Part shown: piece after piece, positions 26,631 through 35,133 of the stretch
How positions within the stretch are numbered: position 1 is the stretch's first letter
Layout: each line of letters starts with the position of its first letter
Origin: Ignavibacteria bacterium
GTDB taxonomy: Bacteria > Bacteroidota > Ignavibacteria > Tepidaquicellales > OLB5
Reading direction: 5' to 3'
DNA length: 44,975 bases
Assembly: GCA_030835085.1 (NCBI GenBank)
Contig: JAUQWQ010000171.1
Coordinates: 1-44,975, forward strand
Position numbers and translations under genes: made by a program
The notes under the pieces: model-generated
Seen by the model: the letters and a program-made list of their open reading frames with translations, nothing else
Told to the model about the DNA's origin: nothing
Database searches by the model: none

Positions 26631-27461
26631 TTGACCCACAGGCTTAAGGACATAAAACTGATCGTCATTGATATTGACGGTACGCTGGTTGACCAGCATG
26701 GAAACGTTGGAGAAAAAACACTTCAACTGGCCAAAGAACTGAAAAAACAGAATATATTCTGTACACTGTCCTCGGCCCGGTCATTTCATTATTCCGCCCA
26801 TATCGCCGATGATCTGGAAATTGATATTCCTTTTGTTACACTTGACGGGGCACTTATCAAAGGGAGAAAAGGTGAAGCTGTTTACAGGGGAACACTGAAA
26901 GATTCATTTGTGCACAAAGCAATTTCCCTTGCAGAAGATAATTATGGAAAAATTACTATGTGCGATGAATTTAACCTGTATGTCACCCCTAACAATGCGG
27001 TTGTTAAAGAATACACAAAGCTCTCAGCTCCAATAAAAGAAATCCCTGATTTTACAGGGGTAAAGGATATTCTGGAAATACTAATATACTGTGAAGATAA
27101 AGCCAGTATGAAGCATATTAAGCATAGCTTCGGTTTTTTTGAAAAACTTGGAGTTAGTTTAAGCGTTACAAAATCACCCCGCAATGACTATTACCTGCTT
27201 ACGATAAAGAAAAAACAAAGCAATAAGCTTGAAAGCGTAAAACGTCTTGTAAAACATCTCGGGTTTGATAAAAGAAATGTTGCTGTTATTGGCGATTGGC
27301 ATAACGATATGCCGCTGTTTGATTTTGGAGCGTATAATATCGCCGTTCAGAATGCAATACCTGAATTGAAGCGCAAGGCTGATTATGTAACTAATTCAAC
27401 AAACAACGAAGATGCCGTAGGTGAAGTTCTGGAGCTCGTTAAGGCACATGCGGCAAACTGA
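26631..27461 (+). CDS. HAD-superfamily hydrolase, Cof/YidA type
   Basis: This 276-residue phosphatase starts at a TTG, because an in-frame TAA two codons upstream leaves no earlier start. HAD motifs are in order: motif I IVIDIDGTLV with Asp14 and Asp16, motif II TLSSARSF, the Lys of KKKQSNKLESVKRL, and motif IV VIGDWHNDMPLF. A C2B-type cap lies between motifs II and III, as in Cof-like sugar phosphatases and phosphomannomutases. The substrate is unknown. It precedes purK on the same strand, but 131 bases intervene and an operon is not certain. Confidence 0.9.
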   Translation: MTHRLKDIKLIVIDIDGTLVDQHGNVGEKTLQLAKELKKQNIFCTLSSARSFHYSAHIADDLEIDIPFVTLDGALIKGRKGEAVYRGTLKDSFVHKAISLAEDNYGKITMCDEFNLYVTPNNAVVKEYTKLSAPIKEIPDFTGVKDILEILIYCEDKASMKHIKHSFGFFEKLGVSLSVTKSPRNDYYLLTIKKKQSNKLESVKRLVKHLGFDKRNVAVIGDWHNDMPLFDFGAYNIAVQNAIPELKRKADYVTNSTNNEDAVGEVLELVKAHAAN

Positions 27462-27592
27462 TCCCGTTATAAATTCATTCTTACACTTACAATCCACTTC
27501 TGTTAATTAGATTTTATTTATGCAAAATTTTTTTGATATTTGTCTTTCGATGTTATCATCATTTCTAACTAATCAAAATCACTTCTTCAGGA

Positions 27593-28732
27593 TTGTTAAA
27601 TAAACCAAAATGTATAGGGATCTTAGGCGGCGGGCAATTAGCCCGTATGTCTGCAATGGCAGCTAAACGCATGGGATTTGATATCGCAATTCTTGAAAAA
27701 GAAGCTGGCTCTCCTGCGGGCCAGCTGACATCTATCGAAATTACAGGTTCCTCATCAGATAAAAAACTACTTAAGAAACTGGCATCATTATCGGATGTTA
27801 TCACGCTGGAAAATGAATTTATCGACTATCGTATTGTTGAGTACCTTGAATCACTCGGTAAAAAAGTGTTTCCATCATCGGTAACAATATCACTAATACA
27901 GGATAAACTGATACAGAAACAAACCCTGCGTAAATATAATATTCCCCTGCCTAAATTCATAGCTGCAGAACATAAAGCTGATTTTGATAAAATCGTAAAA
28001 TTTCTGGGCTTACCCTTTGTACTTAAATCCAGGAAGATGGGTTACGACGGCTACGGCAATGCGCTGGTTAAAGATAAAAACGGATACATCAAAGCATTCG
28101 ATAAGCTTACTCACAGGCATTCAAAACTTCTGGCAGAAGAATTTGTACATTTCACAAAAGAGCTTGCTGTAATGGCCGCCAGAACAAAAAAGGAAACCTG
28201 CGTTTATCCGGTGGTCGAAACAATTCAGAAAAATCATATCTGCCATACTGTAATTGCGCCTGCTGAATTAAATAAAAATATTTTAGCCAGGGCAAGAAAG
28301 ATCGCGCTGGATTGTGTAAAAGCGGTAAAGGGTTTTGGATTATATGGTGTTGAAATGTTCTATACCAAAGATGGAAGAATACTTGTAAACGAAATGGCAC
28401 CAAGACCGCATAATTCAGGACATTATACAATTGAAGGATGCGTGACCTCGCAGTTTGAAAATCATGTGAGGGCAGTTTTAGGATTACCGCTGGGCTCAAC
28501 TGAAATGGTTAATCCTGCCGCTGTAATGATAAACCTGCTCGGTAAAACGAACGGAACAGGCGAGGTTAAGAATTACAAAAAAGCCATAAGCGATAAGGAT
28601 ATTCACCTGCATGTTTACGGCAAGAAGTCTTCACGGATTGGCAGAAAAATGGGGCATATTACTGTTACCGGAAAAGAAACTAAGGTAATACTGAATAAGG
28701 CAATAGCAGCAGAGAAGAAAACTGTAATTTAA
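27593..28732 (+). CDS. purK: N5-carboxyaminoimidazole ribonucleotide synthase
   Basis: PurK converts AIR, bicarbonate and ATP to N5-CAIR in purine synthesis. The 379-residue ATP-grasp protein shows the N-terminal GILGGGQLARM, the ATP-binding segment PFVLKSRKMGYDGYGN and the metal-site LVNEMAPRPHNSGHYTIEG. The start is TTG, since an in-frame stop lies nine codons upstream and no ATG fits. AGGA precedes it. It is followed by purE after 51 bases, forming the usual two-gene unit, but in purK-purE order. Confidence 0.96.
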   Translation: MLNKPKCIGILGGGQLARMSAMAAKRMGFDIAILEKEAGSPAGQLTSIEITGSSSDKKLLKKLASLSDVITLENEFIDYRIVEYLESLGKKVFPSSVTISLIQDKLIQKQTLRKYNIPLPKFIAAEHKADFDKIVKFLGLPFVLKSRKMGYDGYGNALVKDKNGYIKAFDKLTHRHSKLLAEEFVHFTKELAVMAARTKKETCVYPVVETIQKNHICHTVIAPAELNKNILARARKIALDCVKAVKGFGLYGVEMFYTKDGRILVNEMAPRPHNSGHYTIEGCVTSQFENHVRAVLGLPLGSTEMVNPAAVMINLLGKTNGTGEVKNYKKAISDKDIHLHVYGKKSSRIGRKMGHITVTGKETKVILNKAIAAEKKTVI

Positions 28733-28783
28733 TTTTAAATTAAGTTTTGACTTAATCCCAAAATGCAGGAAAGAAAATAGCAC

Positions 28784-29278
28784 ATGAAAACAAAACCAAT
28801 CATCGGAATAATTATGGGAAGCGATTCTGATCTTCCCACAATGCAGGAAGCCGCTAATGTTTGCGAAGAATTCGGTGTAACATACGAAGTAAAAATTACC
28901 TCAGCTCACCGCACACCGCATTATATGGCGCAATATGCCGAAGCAGCTCATAAACGCGGAATAAAAATTATTATTGCTGGAGCCGGCGGCGCGGCACATT
29001 TACCAGGTATGGCAGCATCCCACTCTCCCCTGCCTGTTATTGGAGTACCTATAAGATCAAAAGCTCTTGAAGGAATTGATTCACTTCTTTCTATAGTGCA
29101 AATGCCGGCAGGTATTCCGGTTGCAACAGTAGCTATAGGCAATGCAAAGAACGCGGGTCTGCTTGCGATGGAAATACTTGCTGTAAGTAATAAGTCAATT
29201 CTAAAGAAGATTTTACTTTATAAGAAGAAGTTGGCATCAGAATCGATGGCGAAAAACAAAAAGCTCAAAAAACCTTAA
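28784..29278 (+). CDS. purE: N5-carboxyaminoimidazole ribonucleotide mutase
   Basis: PurE rearranges N5-CAIR to CAIR. The 164-residue class I protein has [16 protein letters not shown] (9-24), SAHRTPHYM and [25 protein letters not shown], which form the octameric active site. The nearby PurK explains why this is a mutase and not a direct carboxylase. The C-terminal tail is Lys-rich. Confidence 0.97.
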   Translation: MKTKPIIGIIMGSDSDLPTMQEAANVCEEFGVTYEVKITSAHRTPHYMAQYAEAAHKRGIKIIIAGAGGAAHLPGMAASHSPLPVIGVPIRSKALEGIDSLLSIVQMPAGIPVATVAIGNAKNAGLLAMEILAVSNKSILKKILLYKKKLASESMAKNKKLKKP

Positions 29279-29318
29279 AAAATCGAACATTCAGAATTCT
29301 TCTACCGAATTTTAAATG

Positions 29319-29330
29319 CCGTATATACGG
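29319..29330. promoter_or_regulatory. perfect palindrome upstream of a TPR lipoprotein gene
   Basis: CCGTATATACGG is a perfect 12-bp palindrome. With flanks it reads ATGCCGTATATACGGTAT, one mismatch short of an 18-bp dyad. It lies about 107 bases before the lipoprotein start in an AT-rich gap (29279-29437) that holds no gene. It is a possible operator; no regulator is known. Confidence 0.35.
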
Positions 29331-29437
29331 TATTCATATATAACCTAAAATAGCTAATCTTTGCAATACTTAATTTTTGTTTAATAATAATATATCTAAT
29401 TCAATATATTTGAATTCTTTATAAAATATCAAAGTTT

Positions 29438-30232
29438 ATGAGTAAAATTACAATATATATTGTTGCGCTTTTTATTCTGGCTGTTTCAATTACTTTTAAC
29501 GGCTGCACAAAAAAAACTGAATCAGAACTTCGCAGAGAGAAGGATTCACTCGAACTGGTAAAGTATGACGAAATCATCCGTGAACTTATTGATTCGAATT
29601 TAATAAGGCAGCGTGATAGCACCGATATATACGGAACCGGAAATTTTGATTACAGGGATTCGCTGGAATCATATCACAGAGGTTACAGCATTCCAAGGGA
29701 TAGTATTTACAAAGTATGGAATACTAAAGCTTTCCAGGAGCTTAATGAACTGATCAAGAAAAAACCGGTAAACCCGGGTCCGTATCTTGATAGAGGGAAC
29801 CACTTCCAGAACATAAAATTCTATCGCGAAGCAATTTCTGATTATAACGAGTATATCAGACTTAACCAGTCAAATCACTCCGCTTATATGAACAGGGGTA
29901 ACGCTTATGAGAGATTTAAAATTTATGATTCAGCAATGGCTGATTACAATATGGTACTATACCTTAAACCTGATGATACTATAGCTAATTTTAATAAAGG
30001 GAACATATATGATATCCTCGGTAAACCTGATTCAGCGGTATACCAGTATGATACTGTTATTATCAAGGATCCCAGGCTTGCAAAGGGTTACTACAACAGG
30101 GGCACATCCTACCTTGCGCAGCGAAAGTTCAAAGAAGCAGCCCGTGACTGGGAACAGGCAATCATGCTTAACAGGACTTACGAAATGGAACTGAGGCCAA
30201 AAATAAATAAAATACGTCCGCTGATAAGATAG
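29438..30232 (+). CDS. TPR repeat lipoprotein
   Basis: The 264-residue protein has a lipoprotein signal with lipobox FNGC (Cys23 followed by TKKTES). After a charged linker it carries about four tetratricopeptide repeats from residue 110 onward, marked by the YxxRGN/YxNRG pattern (PYLDRGNHFQ, AYMNRGNAYE, NFNKGNIYD, GYYNRGTSYL). TPR lipoproteins are scaffolds on the inner leaflet of the outer membrane or in the periplasm. The partner is unknown. It converges on a small lipoprotein gene across a shared terminator. Confidence 0.9.
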   Translation: MSKITIYIVALFILAVSITFNGCTKKTESELRREKDSLELVKYDEIIRELIDSNLIRQRDSTDIYGTGNFDYRDSLESYHRGYSIPRDSIYKVWNTKAFQELNELIKKKPVNPGPYLDRGNHFQNIKFYREAISDYNEYIRLNQSNHSAYMNRGNAYERFKIYDSAMADYNMVLYLKPDDTIANFNKGNIYDILGKPDSAVYQYDTVIIKDPRLAKGYYNRGTSYLAQRKFKEAARDWEQAIMLNRTYEMELRPKINKIRPLIR

Positions 30233-30300
30233 TTTTATATGTAGTTATAAAAATTTTACGCTTAAAGACCTGTAAACGGATTTAAGTGGGGAAATAAAAA

Positions 30301-30330
30301 AAGGAATGGCTTAATTGTCATTCCTTTTTA
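30301..30330. terminator. bidirectional terminator
   Basis: AAGGAATG (30301-30308) pairs with CATTCCTT (30319-30326). T runs lie on both sides, between the converging TPR lipoprotein and the small lipoprotein gene. Confidence 0.8.
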
Positions 30331-30350
30331 TTTATACATTATTTAAGATC

Positions 30351-30749
30351 TTATTCCCTGTAAACAGACCACTTTCCAGTAGTTTTTACATCAAGAATAT
30401 ATGCAGTAGTTTCAGGGATTTCCAGTTGTTTCTTTCCTTTGAAATCACCGGTACCTTCAGCAAGTACTGCAAATAACGTTCCGTCATTTTTGAGAAGAAT
30501 GATCTTAAACGGACCTGTTCCCTCGTGCATTATATCAAATGTTGCCGGACCTTTGATAAGATCATGCATTTGATTTTTATCTCCTTCAAAAATTTCAGCT
30601 ATCCGGTACTGATCTTTATTAATGCCAGCTGTATCCTTCGGCTGCACTTTATAATTATCAACAAATTTTTTGTCTTTATCTTTACTGCAGCCAGTAAGTA
30701 AAATTGCAATAATAATTACTGAAAACGCTGTTTTTAGGTGATTTTTCAT
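30351..30749 (-). CDS. small lipoprotein of unknown function
   Basis: The 132-residue protein has a lipoprotein signal (IIIAILLTGCSKDK; the lipobox Cys is residue 21). The mature part is small and mostly beta, with GPFKIILLKNDGTLFAVLAEGTG and ILDVKTTGKWSVYRE at the end. It is a single-gene unit between the two TPR lipoproteins. No family is recognised. The charged KDKDKKFVDN after the Cys is a common tether for surface or periplasmic lipoproteins. Confidence 0.8.
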   Translation of the reverse strand: MKNHLKTAFSVIIIAILLTGCSKDKDKKFVDNYKVQPKDTAGINKDQYRIAEIFEGDKNQMHDLIKGPATFDIMHEGTGPFKIILLKNDGTLFAVLAEGTGDFKGKKQLEIPETTAYILDVKTTGKWSVYRE

Positions 30750-30834
30750 CTTATTTCTAACTTTTTTACGGTATTACAAATCATTTTTTAATTATCTAAA
30801 CTTACTATAATTATTACAAAAATTCAACTTAAAT

Positions 30835-31872
30835 ATGTTATATAAATACTTAATTATTGTTTTGATATTATCCGCTCTTATCCTTGGCTGCTCCTCAAGA
30901 AACCCTGATGAATCAGCTAAACACTTAAAAGCCGGTATTGAGCTGCAGAATAAAGGCAAACTGGATGACGCGATGAATGAATACAACAAGGCTATTGAGA
31001 TGGATAAGAAAAACCAAACAGCCTGGTATCACCGCGGAGTATTGAATGTTTCAAGAAATAACCTGCCAAATGGAATTGAGGACTTAACAGAAGCAATTGA
31101 TATTGCACCTGATTCAGCAAGATTTTACGACGCGCGGGGTTATATTTATATTACAATGAATGAATACGGCAAAGCGATGGAGGATTACGAAAAAGCTGTT
31201 GAAAAAGATCCCAAAAGCGCAATATATGTAAACAGGCGCGGTTATGTTTACGCACTGCTGAAAGATTACATTCAGGCTGTTAAAGATTATTCCCGGGCGC
31301 TTGAACTAAACCCAAAGTATGAAGATGCGTATTCTAACCGGGGATTCTCTTACTTAAGCCTGAACAAATTTGAAAATGTGGTAAGTGATTTTACCAAAGC
31401 TATTGAGCTTAACCCGAAACGCGCCGTGTATTATAATACACGCGGTTACGCATATGCAAACATGAAAAGACTGTTTGACGCTTTGCCTGATTACGATAAG
31501 GCAATTCAAACCGATTCTACTCTTGTAGATGCATACATTAACAGGGGTTATGTTTTTTTAAATACAGCCCAGTACCAGTTTGCGCTGGAAGATTTTGATA
31601 AAGCAATAAAGCTCGGTTCAACTGCTGCACTTAATTATAATGCGCGCGGATTCGCATTCTCTAACCTTAGGCAGTATCCGCAGGCAATAAATGATTACAC
31701 AAAGGCTATTGAGCTTGACCCCAATCTGACTGATGCATATGTAAATAGGGGATTTTCATTCTTCAATTCTATGGATAAAGCAGCCGCGCTAAAAGACTGG
31801 CAGACAGCTGTAAGCCAGAAACCTGCACTGGACAGCACACTGAAAAGCTACATGGATAAAGCTGCAAAGTAG
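30835..31872 (+). CDS. lipoprotein with nine TPR repeats
   Basis: The 345-residue protein starts with a lipoprotein signal (ILSALILGCSSRN). It then has nine consecutive 34-residue TPR units with the strongly conserved pattern AYxNRGxxYxxxxxYxxAxxDYxKAIELxP. The last repeat ends at AALKDWQTAVSQKP. Repeat number and quality make it a long superhelical protein-binding scaffold in the periplasm. It resembles the gene at 29438 and may be a diverged relative. It is closed by a terminator. Confidence 0.92.
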   Translation: MLYKYLIIVLILSALILGCSSRNPDESAKHLKAGIELQNKGKLDDAMNEYNKAIEMDKKNQTAWYHRGVLNVSRNNLPNGIEDLTEAIDIAPDSARFYDARGYIYITMNEYGKAMEDYEKAVEKDPKSAIYVNRRGYVYALLKDYIQAVKDYSRALELNPKYEDAYSNRGFSYLSLNKFENVVSDFTKAIELNPKRAVYYNTRGYAYANMKRLFDALPDYDKAIQTDSTLVDAYINRGYVFLNTAQYQFALEDFDKAIKLGSTAALNYNARGFAFSNLRQYPQAINDYTKAIELDPNLTDAYVNRGFSFFNSMDKAAALKDWQTAVSQKPALDSTLKSYMDKAAK

Positions 31873-31918
31873 TTACTAACAGAAATTGAGCTTCACAAAT
31901 ATATTTACCTCCATTTAA

Positions 31919-31948
31919 GGGCAGTTTACCGCTGCCCTGTTTTTTTAT
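31919..31948 (+). terminator. terminator after the nine-TPR lipoprotein
   Basis: GGGCAG (31919-31924) pairs with CTGCCC (31932-31937), followed by GTTTTTTT. Confidence 0.8.
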
Positions 31949-31969
31949 CTTTGCCAATTTACTTATCCC

Positions 31970-32008
31970 GAACATATAAAAAAGGACAGCCTGCGGGTGA
32001 CTGTCCTT
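31970..32008 (-). terminator. terminator after the 191-residue protein gene
   Basis: AAGGACAG (31982-31989) pairs with CTGTCCTT (32001-32008) on either side of an 11-base loop. On the minus strand the stem runs into TTTTTTATATG. Confidence 0.8.
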
Positions 32009-32061
32009 CCTGATTAATCTGTAAGGATGGTGTAACAAATCTTTTTAAATAACTTGTTGGA

Positions 32062-32637
32062 CTAAAACGGTACTTCTTCGTAATCAGCCCTGCCATACTT
32101 AGCATACTCAGGTGTAACAACAACGGGATCAGGTATTATTTCCGCGTGAACTGACTGGTCACCTTCAAGCTGTGAGCGGTCAATGATAAGCAGTGATCTT
32201 GCCGGGTTTTCATCAAGATGGAGCAGGAAGCTCTCTGCCCAGCACTCCATAGCCTTTACAAAACTTGCTCTGTGCGTTTCATCTTTGGATGAATAAATTT
32301 TTTCCCATGAACTGTCATCGCACTCGCCGCCTTCGTAGCTTACAAATCCGGTGTAAACCTCAAAATAATCCTCGCCAATTGTAAATGAGCTGTAATCAAG
32401 CGAGCCGCCCGGCAGATGAGTATTTGCCGATATATCAATATAACCTGTTATCTTTTTTACAGGAAAGCTTTCGAGTGTATAATACGCTTTCACAAGTGTA
32501 TTGAATTTAACGGGTGATACGTTGTATTTATCTGAGCGCAGTATGAGCTCCTTAATTACGTTTTTGCAGATATTAGCCGCAAGTACATCTGACTGGTTGA
32601 TCCTTATTACTTTATTTGAGTTTATTATATTATTCAT
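32062..32637 (-). CDS. conserved-looking cytoplasmic protein of unknown function
   Basis: I do not recognise this 191-residue protein. It is soluble, without signal or membrane segments. It contains DYSSFTIGEDYFEVYTGFVSYEGG followed by CDDSSWEKIYS in the middle and a helical ECWAESFLLHLDENPARSLL, and it ends in PEYAKYGRADYEEVPF. A strong Shine-Dalgarno (AGGAG, 8 bases before the ATG) makes expression likely. It lies 42 bases downstream of the 42-residue membrane protein and shares its strand, so they form a unit. Function is not inferred. Confidence 0.7.
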   Translation of the reverse strand: MNNIINSNKVIRINQSDVLAANICKNVIKELILRSDKYNVSPVKFNTLVKAYYTLESFPVKKITGYIDISANTHLPGGSLDYSSFTIGEDYFEVYTGFVSYEGGECDDSSWEKIYSSKDETHRASFVKAMECWAESFLLHLDENPARSLLIIDRSQLEGDQSVHAEIIPDPVVVTPEYAKYGRADYEEVPF

Positions 32638-32679
32638 TTTAGTTGCTCCTTATTTCTTTTTATTTAATTAAGATTCGTT

Positions 32680-32808
32680 TTACGCTGCCCATATGCTGAG
32701 CACCAGGAAAAATACCATGAGTCCCAGAGTTAACGCCATAAGTCCGCGGTCTTTTTGCTCGCGTCTTTCTTCCCTTAGATCCTCTACAAAATTCTTTAAT
32801 GATACCAT
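32680..32808 (-). CDS. 42-residue single-pass membrane protein
   Basis: A short open frame translates to MVSLKNFVEDLREERREQKD followed by RGLMALTLGLMVFFLVLSIWAA and a TAA stop. A charged N-terminal helix of about 20 residues precedes one transmembrane helix (about residues 23-41). The ATG has a good Shine-Dalgarno, AGGAG seven bases upstream. Both features argue for a real small protein. It leads a two-gene unit with the unknown 191-residue protein. The layout resembles small membrane regulators or subunits, but no homologue is recognised. Confidence 0.7.
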   Translation of the reverse strand: MVSLKNFVEDLREERREQKDRGLMALTLGLMVFFLVLSIWAA

Positions 32809-32953
32809 TTTATTTCTCCTTTCTTAATTACTCTACAAATATATTCCCCAAAAACCCTCTATGTGTATCATTGAATGATACTTTTTTGTAAATGTTAATG
32901 TTCCCCTTATTTATTGCGTTTTTGTGAGATTTTTAACAAAAAATAGGAATGGC

Positions 32954-33015
32954 TCCCCTCCTTAATTAAGGAGGGGAAGAAAACTATTTCCGTTAGGAAA
33001 TAGTTTGAGGGGTGG
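32954..33015. repeat. composite palindromic repeat element
   Basis: A perfect 24-base palindrome, TCCCCTCC-TTAATTAA-GGAGGGGA (32954-32977), is followed by a second hairpin, AAACTATTTCC / GGAAATAGTTT with loop GTTA (32981-33006), and then GAGGGGTGG. The last GAGGGG can compete for CCCCTC of the first stem. The element sits in the gene-free stretch 32809-33150. The rest of that stretch shows no gene and probably holds divergent promoters. It has the look of an interspersed repeat rather than a simple terminator. Confidence 0.8.
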
Positions 33016-33150
33016 TTTCATTACTTAAATGAGAAGTGAAATGTCTTACTAAAGGAATATTCCATTATTTGAAGCGTAATAATATTGAATTATTGTTATG
33101 TACAAAATTAACCCGTGAATTAGCATAAAATTGCTCCTATTTTACGGCTT

Positions 33151-34011
33151 ATGCTGGACTTTAAAATAAAATTCAAGCGCCAAATCGAAATTTTGGGGCT
33201 GTGCCTGGGCAAAAATTACGAGGGCATGTCACTAAGTGATTTTGCCCAACTGTTCGGAGTGGAAGAGCTTACAATCAAACGTGATCTGAATGATCTCCGT
33301 ACTTCCGGAATACTGATTCACTCAGCAAAGGGCAAAGGAGTAATAATTGATAAAAAGCCTTCTGCTGAAAAGGTACGTGAACTTATCAAACAATATTCCG
33401 CACTGATTTCCTCAGGGAGTTTTGTGGAAAAATCAACCGCGCTGCTTGTTACCCGCCTGAAGGAAGAAGCGCTTGCAAACATGGTAGTTTTGCAGATGTG
33501 TATTGATACAAACACTATGGCTGTAATTGATTATGAAAAGGACGCCGATGTATATGAGCGCTCACTGGAAATTTCACCGCTGCTTATTTTCCAGACTGAT
33601 AATTACTGGCGGCTCTTAACGCTGAATGAAGGAAGGATAAAACAATTCCTTATGAATAAGATAATGCATGCAAAAGCATCGCCAAGAACATTTAAGCCTG
33701 TATCAAAAGAAAAAATTGAAGATGTGTTTAAATATTCATTCCGCAGCTGGCTGGGTGAAGATACATTTAAGATCAAGCTCTCATTCTCATCCTACTGGGC
33801 AGATAGACTTAAACCCAAACAATTGCTCGATTCTGAAACATTTACAACAATGCCTGACGGCTCAATTGAATATACAGCAACGGTGAATTCACTTGATGAA
33901 ATTGCCGGGTGGATTGTCACCCGCGGCGAAGGCGTAAAGGTAATTGAGCCTCCAGAATTAAGGACACGTGTTATTGAACTTGCCGAAGGCGTATTGAAGA
34001 ATTATAAATAA
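33151..34011 (+). CDS. WYL-domain transcriptional regulator with DeoR-type HTH
   Basis: The 286-residue protein has an N-terminal helix-turn-helix (GMSLSDFAQLFGVEELTIKRDLNDLRTSGILI, about residues 26-57) of the DeoR/HTH_11 type. A WYL-like ligand-sensing domain follows, with IDYEKDADVYERSLEISPLLIFQTDNYWRLL (residue pattern NYWRLL for the WYL signature). The C-terminal WCX-like part ends in SLDEIAGWIVTRGEGVKVIEPPELR. WYL regulators sense nucleotides or single-stranded DNA in some systems. It starts the row of genes to 36835 and is 4 bases before the DoxX gene, so it probably controls that operon. Confidence 0.88.
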   Translation: MLDFKIKFKRQIEILGLCLGKNYEGMSLSDFAQLFGVEELTIKRDLNDLRTSGILIHSAKGKGVIIDKKPSAEKVRELIKQYSALISSGSFVEKSTALLVTRLKEEALANMVVLQMCIDTNTMAVIDYEKDADVYERSLEISPLLIFQTDNYWRLLTLNEGRIKQFLMNKIMHAKASPRTFKPVSKEKIEDVFKYSFRSWLGEDTFKIKLSFSSYWADRLKPKQLLDSETFTTMPDGSIEYTATVNSLDEIAGWIVTRGEGVKVIEPPELRTRVIELAEGVLKNYK

Positions 34012-34015
34012 CACA

Positions 34016-34396
34016 TTGCAAAGACCATCCATCCATAGAGTCCTCACTATCCTTATATCTCTTGTATGGCTGATAAACGGCTTGTACGCAAAGGTTCTGG
34101 GATTCGTTCCAAGACATCAGCAAATTGTAGCAAGGATACTGGGAAGTGAAATTTCTTTTATTGCCGTAAAGGTAATTGGTGTTCTGGAAATTTGTATGTT
34201 TATGTGGGTGATAAGCAAGAAATTCTCACGCCTTGCTGCCATTTTGCAAATTGTAATTGTTACAACAATGAATATTTTAGAATTTATTTTTGTCCCCGAT
34301 CTGCTGCTTTTTGGCAGAATGAACATAATAATTGCATTGGTGTTTGTAAGCGTTGTATATATAAATGAATTTATAATTAAGCCGAAGGCTGCCTGA
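34016..34396 (+). CDS. DoxX-like membrane protein
   Basis: This 126-residue protein has four transmembrane helices. The N-terminal motif VLTILISLVWLINGLYAKVLGFVPRHQQIVARILG is the DoxX_3-like pattern seen in small proteins that accompany DUF2071 genes. A TTG start at 34016 is used, since no ATG fits and the WYL stop is 4 bases upstream. Its last base is shared with the following ATG (TGATG), so translation is coupled. DoxX relatives are linked to quinone or thiol redox chemistry, but the role is unproven. Confidence 0.78.
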   Translation: MQRPSIHRVLTILISLVWLINGLYAKVLGFVPRHQQIVARILGSEISFIAVKVIGVLEICMFMWVISKKFSRLAAILQIVIVTTMNILEFIFVPDLLLFGRMNIIIALVFVSVVYINEFIIKPKAA

Positions 34397-35133
34397 TGTT
34401 CACATTAAAGGACCATCCATTTACCGTTGAAACATTTTTCGAGAACTCACTTGTTCTCACTTATGCTATGCCTAAAGCTGAGCTCGAAAAGTTGATTCCG
34501 GAATGCCTTGAGCTAGATACATTTAATGACAAATGGGCATTTTTAGCAGTTGCGCTGGTTAAGACGAAAAAACTCCGCCCGAAGGGCTTTCCAAAATTCA
34601 CCGGCAATGATTTTATACTTGTAGGCTACAGGGTATTTGTAACTTTTACGAACATCAAAGGTAAAAAAATGCGTGGCTTATACATCCTTAAATCACAAAC
34701 CAACAAAAAGAAAATGGAATTTTGGGGAAATATTTTCACTCACTACAATTACACTACCGCTGATATCAAATTCACCCGCGATCGTAACATTGTTTCTGTC
34801 TTTTCGGTAAGCTCAAAGCTGGATATATCGGTCAGAACGGCGGATGAAAATATCGATCTTCCCGAAAACACACCATTTAGCAACTGGGTTGAAGCAAGAA
34901 GGTATGCTGGTCCATTGCCGTTTACATTTACATATAACGATAAAACCAAAGAGGTTTTGATAATTGAAGGTGTAAGACAGAACTGGACTCCGAAACCAGT
35001 TGAGGTTTTAAAAGATAAAATTGGTTTTATTCAGGATAAGAAGCTAAAAGGTGTTGTGCTTGCCAATGCATTTATGGTTGAAAACGTACCCTACCACTGG
35101 AAAAAAGGGCGGAAAGAGTTGTGGAACGGATGA
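34396..35133 (+). CDS. DUF2071 family protein
   Basis: The 245-residue soluble protein matches DUF2071 (YqjF-like, acetoacetate-decarboxylase-fold relatives). It has the N-terminal SLVLTYAMPKAELEKLIPECLELDTFNDKWAFLAVALV and the central DFILVGYRVFVTF with RGLYILKSQTNKKKMEFWGNIFTHYNYTTADI. DUF2071 proteins often sit next to DoxX-like genes, as they do here, but their reaction is not known. It overlaps the upstream and downstream genes by a few bases. Confidence 0.78.
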   Translation: MFTLKDHPFTVETFFENSLVLTYAMPKAELEKLIPECLELDTFNDKWAFLAVALVKTKKLRPKGFPKFTGNDFILVGYRVFVTFTNIKGKKMRGLYILKSQTNKKKMEFWGNIFTHYNYTTADIKFTRDRNIVSVFSVSSKLDISVRTADENIDLPENTPFSNWVEARRYAGPLPFTFTYNDKTKEVLIIEGVRQNWTPKPVEVLKDKIGFIQDKKLKGVVLANAFMVENVPYHWKKGRKELWNG

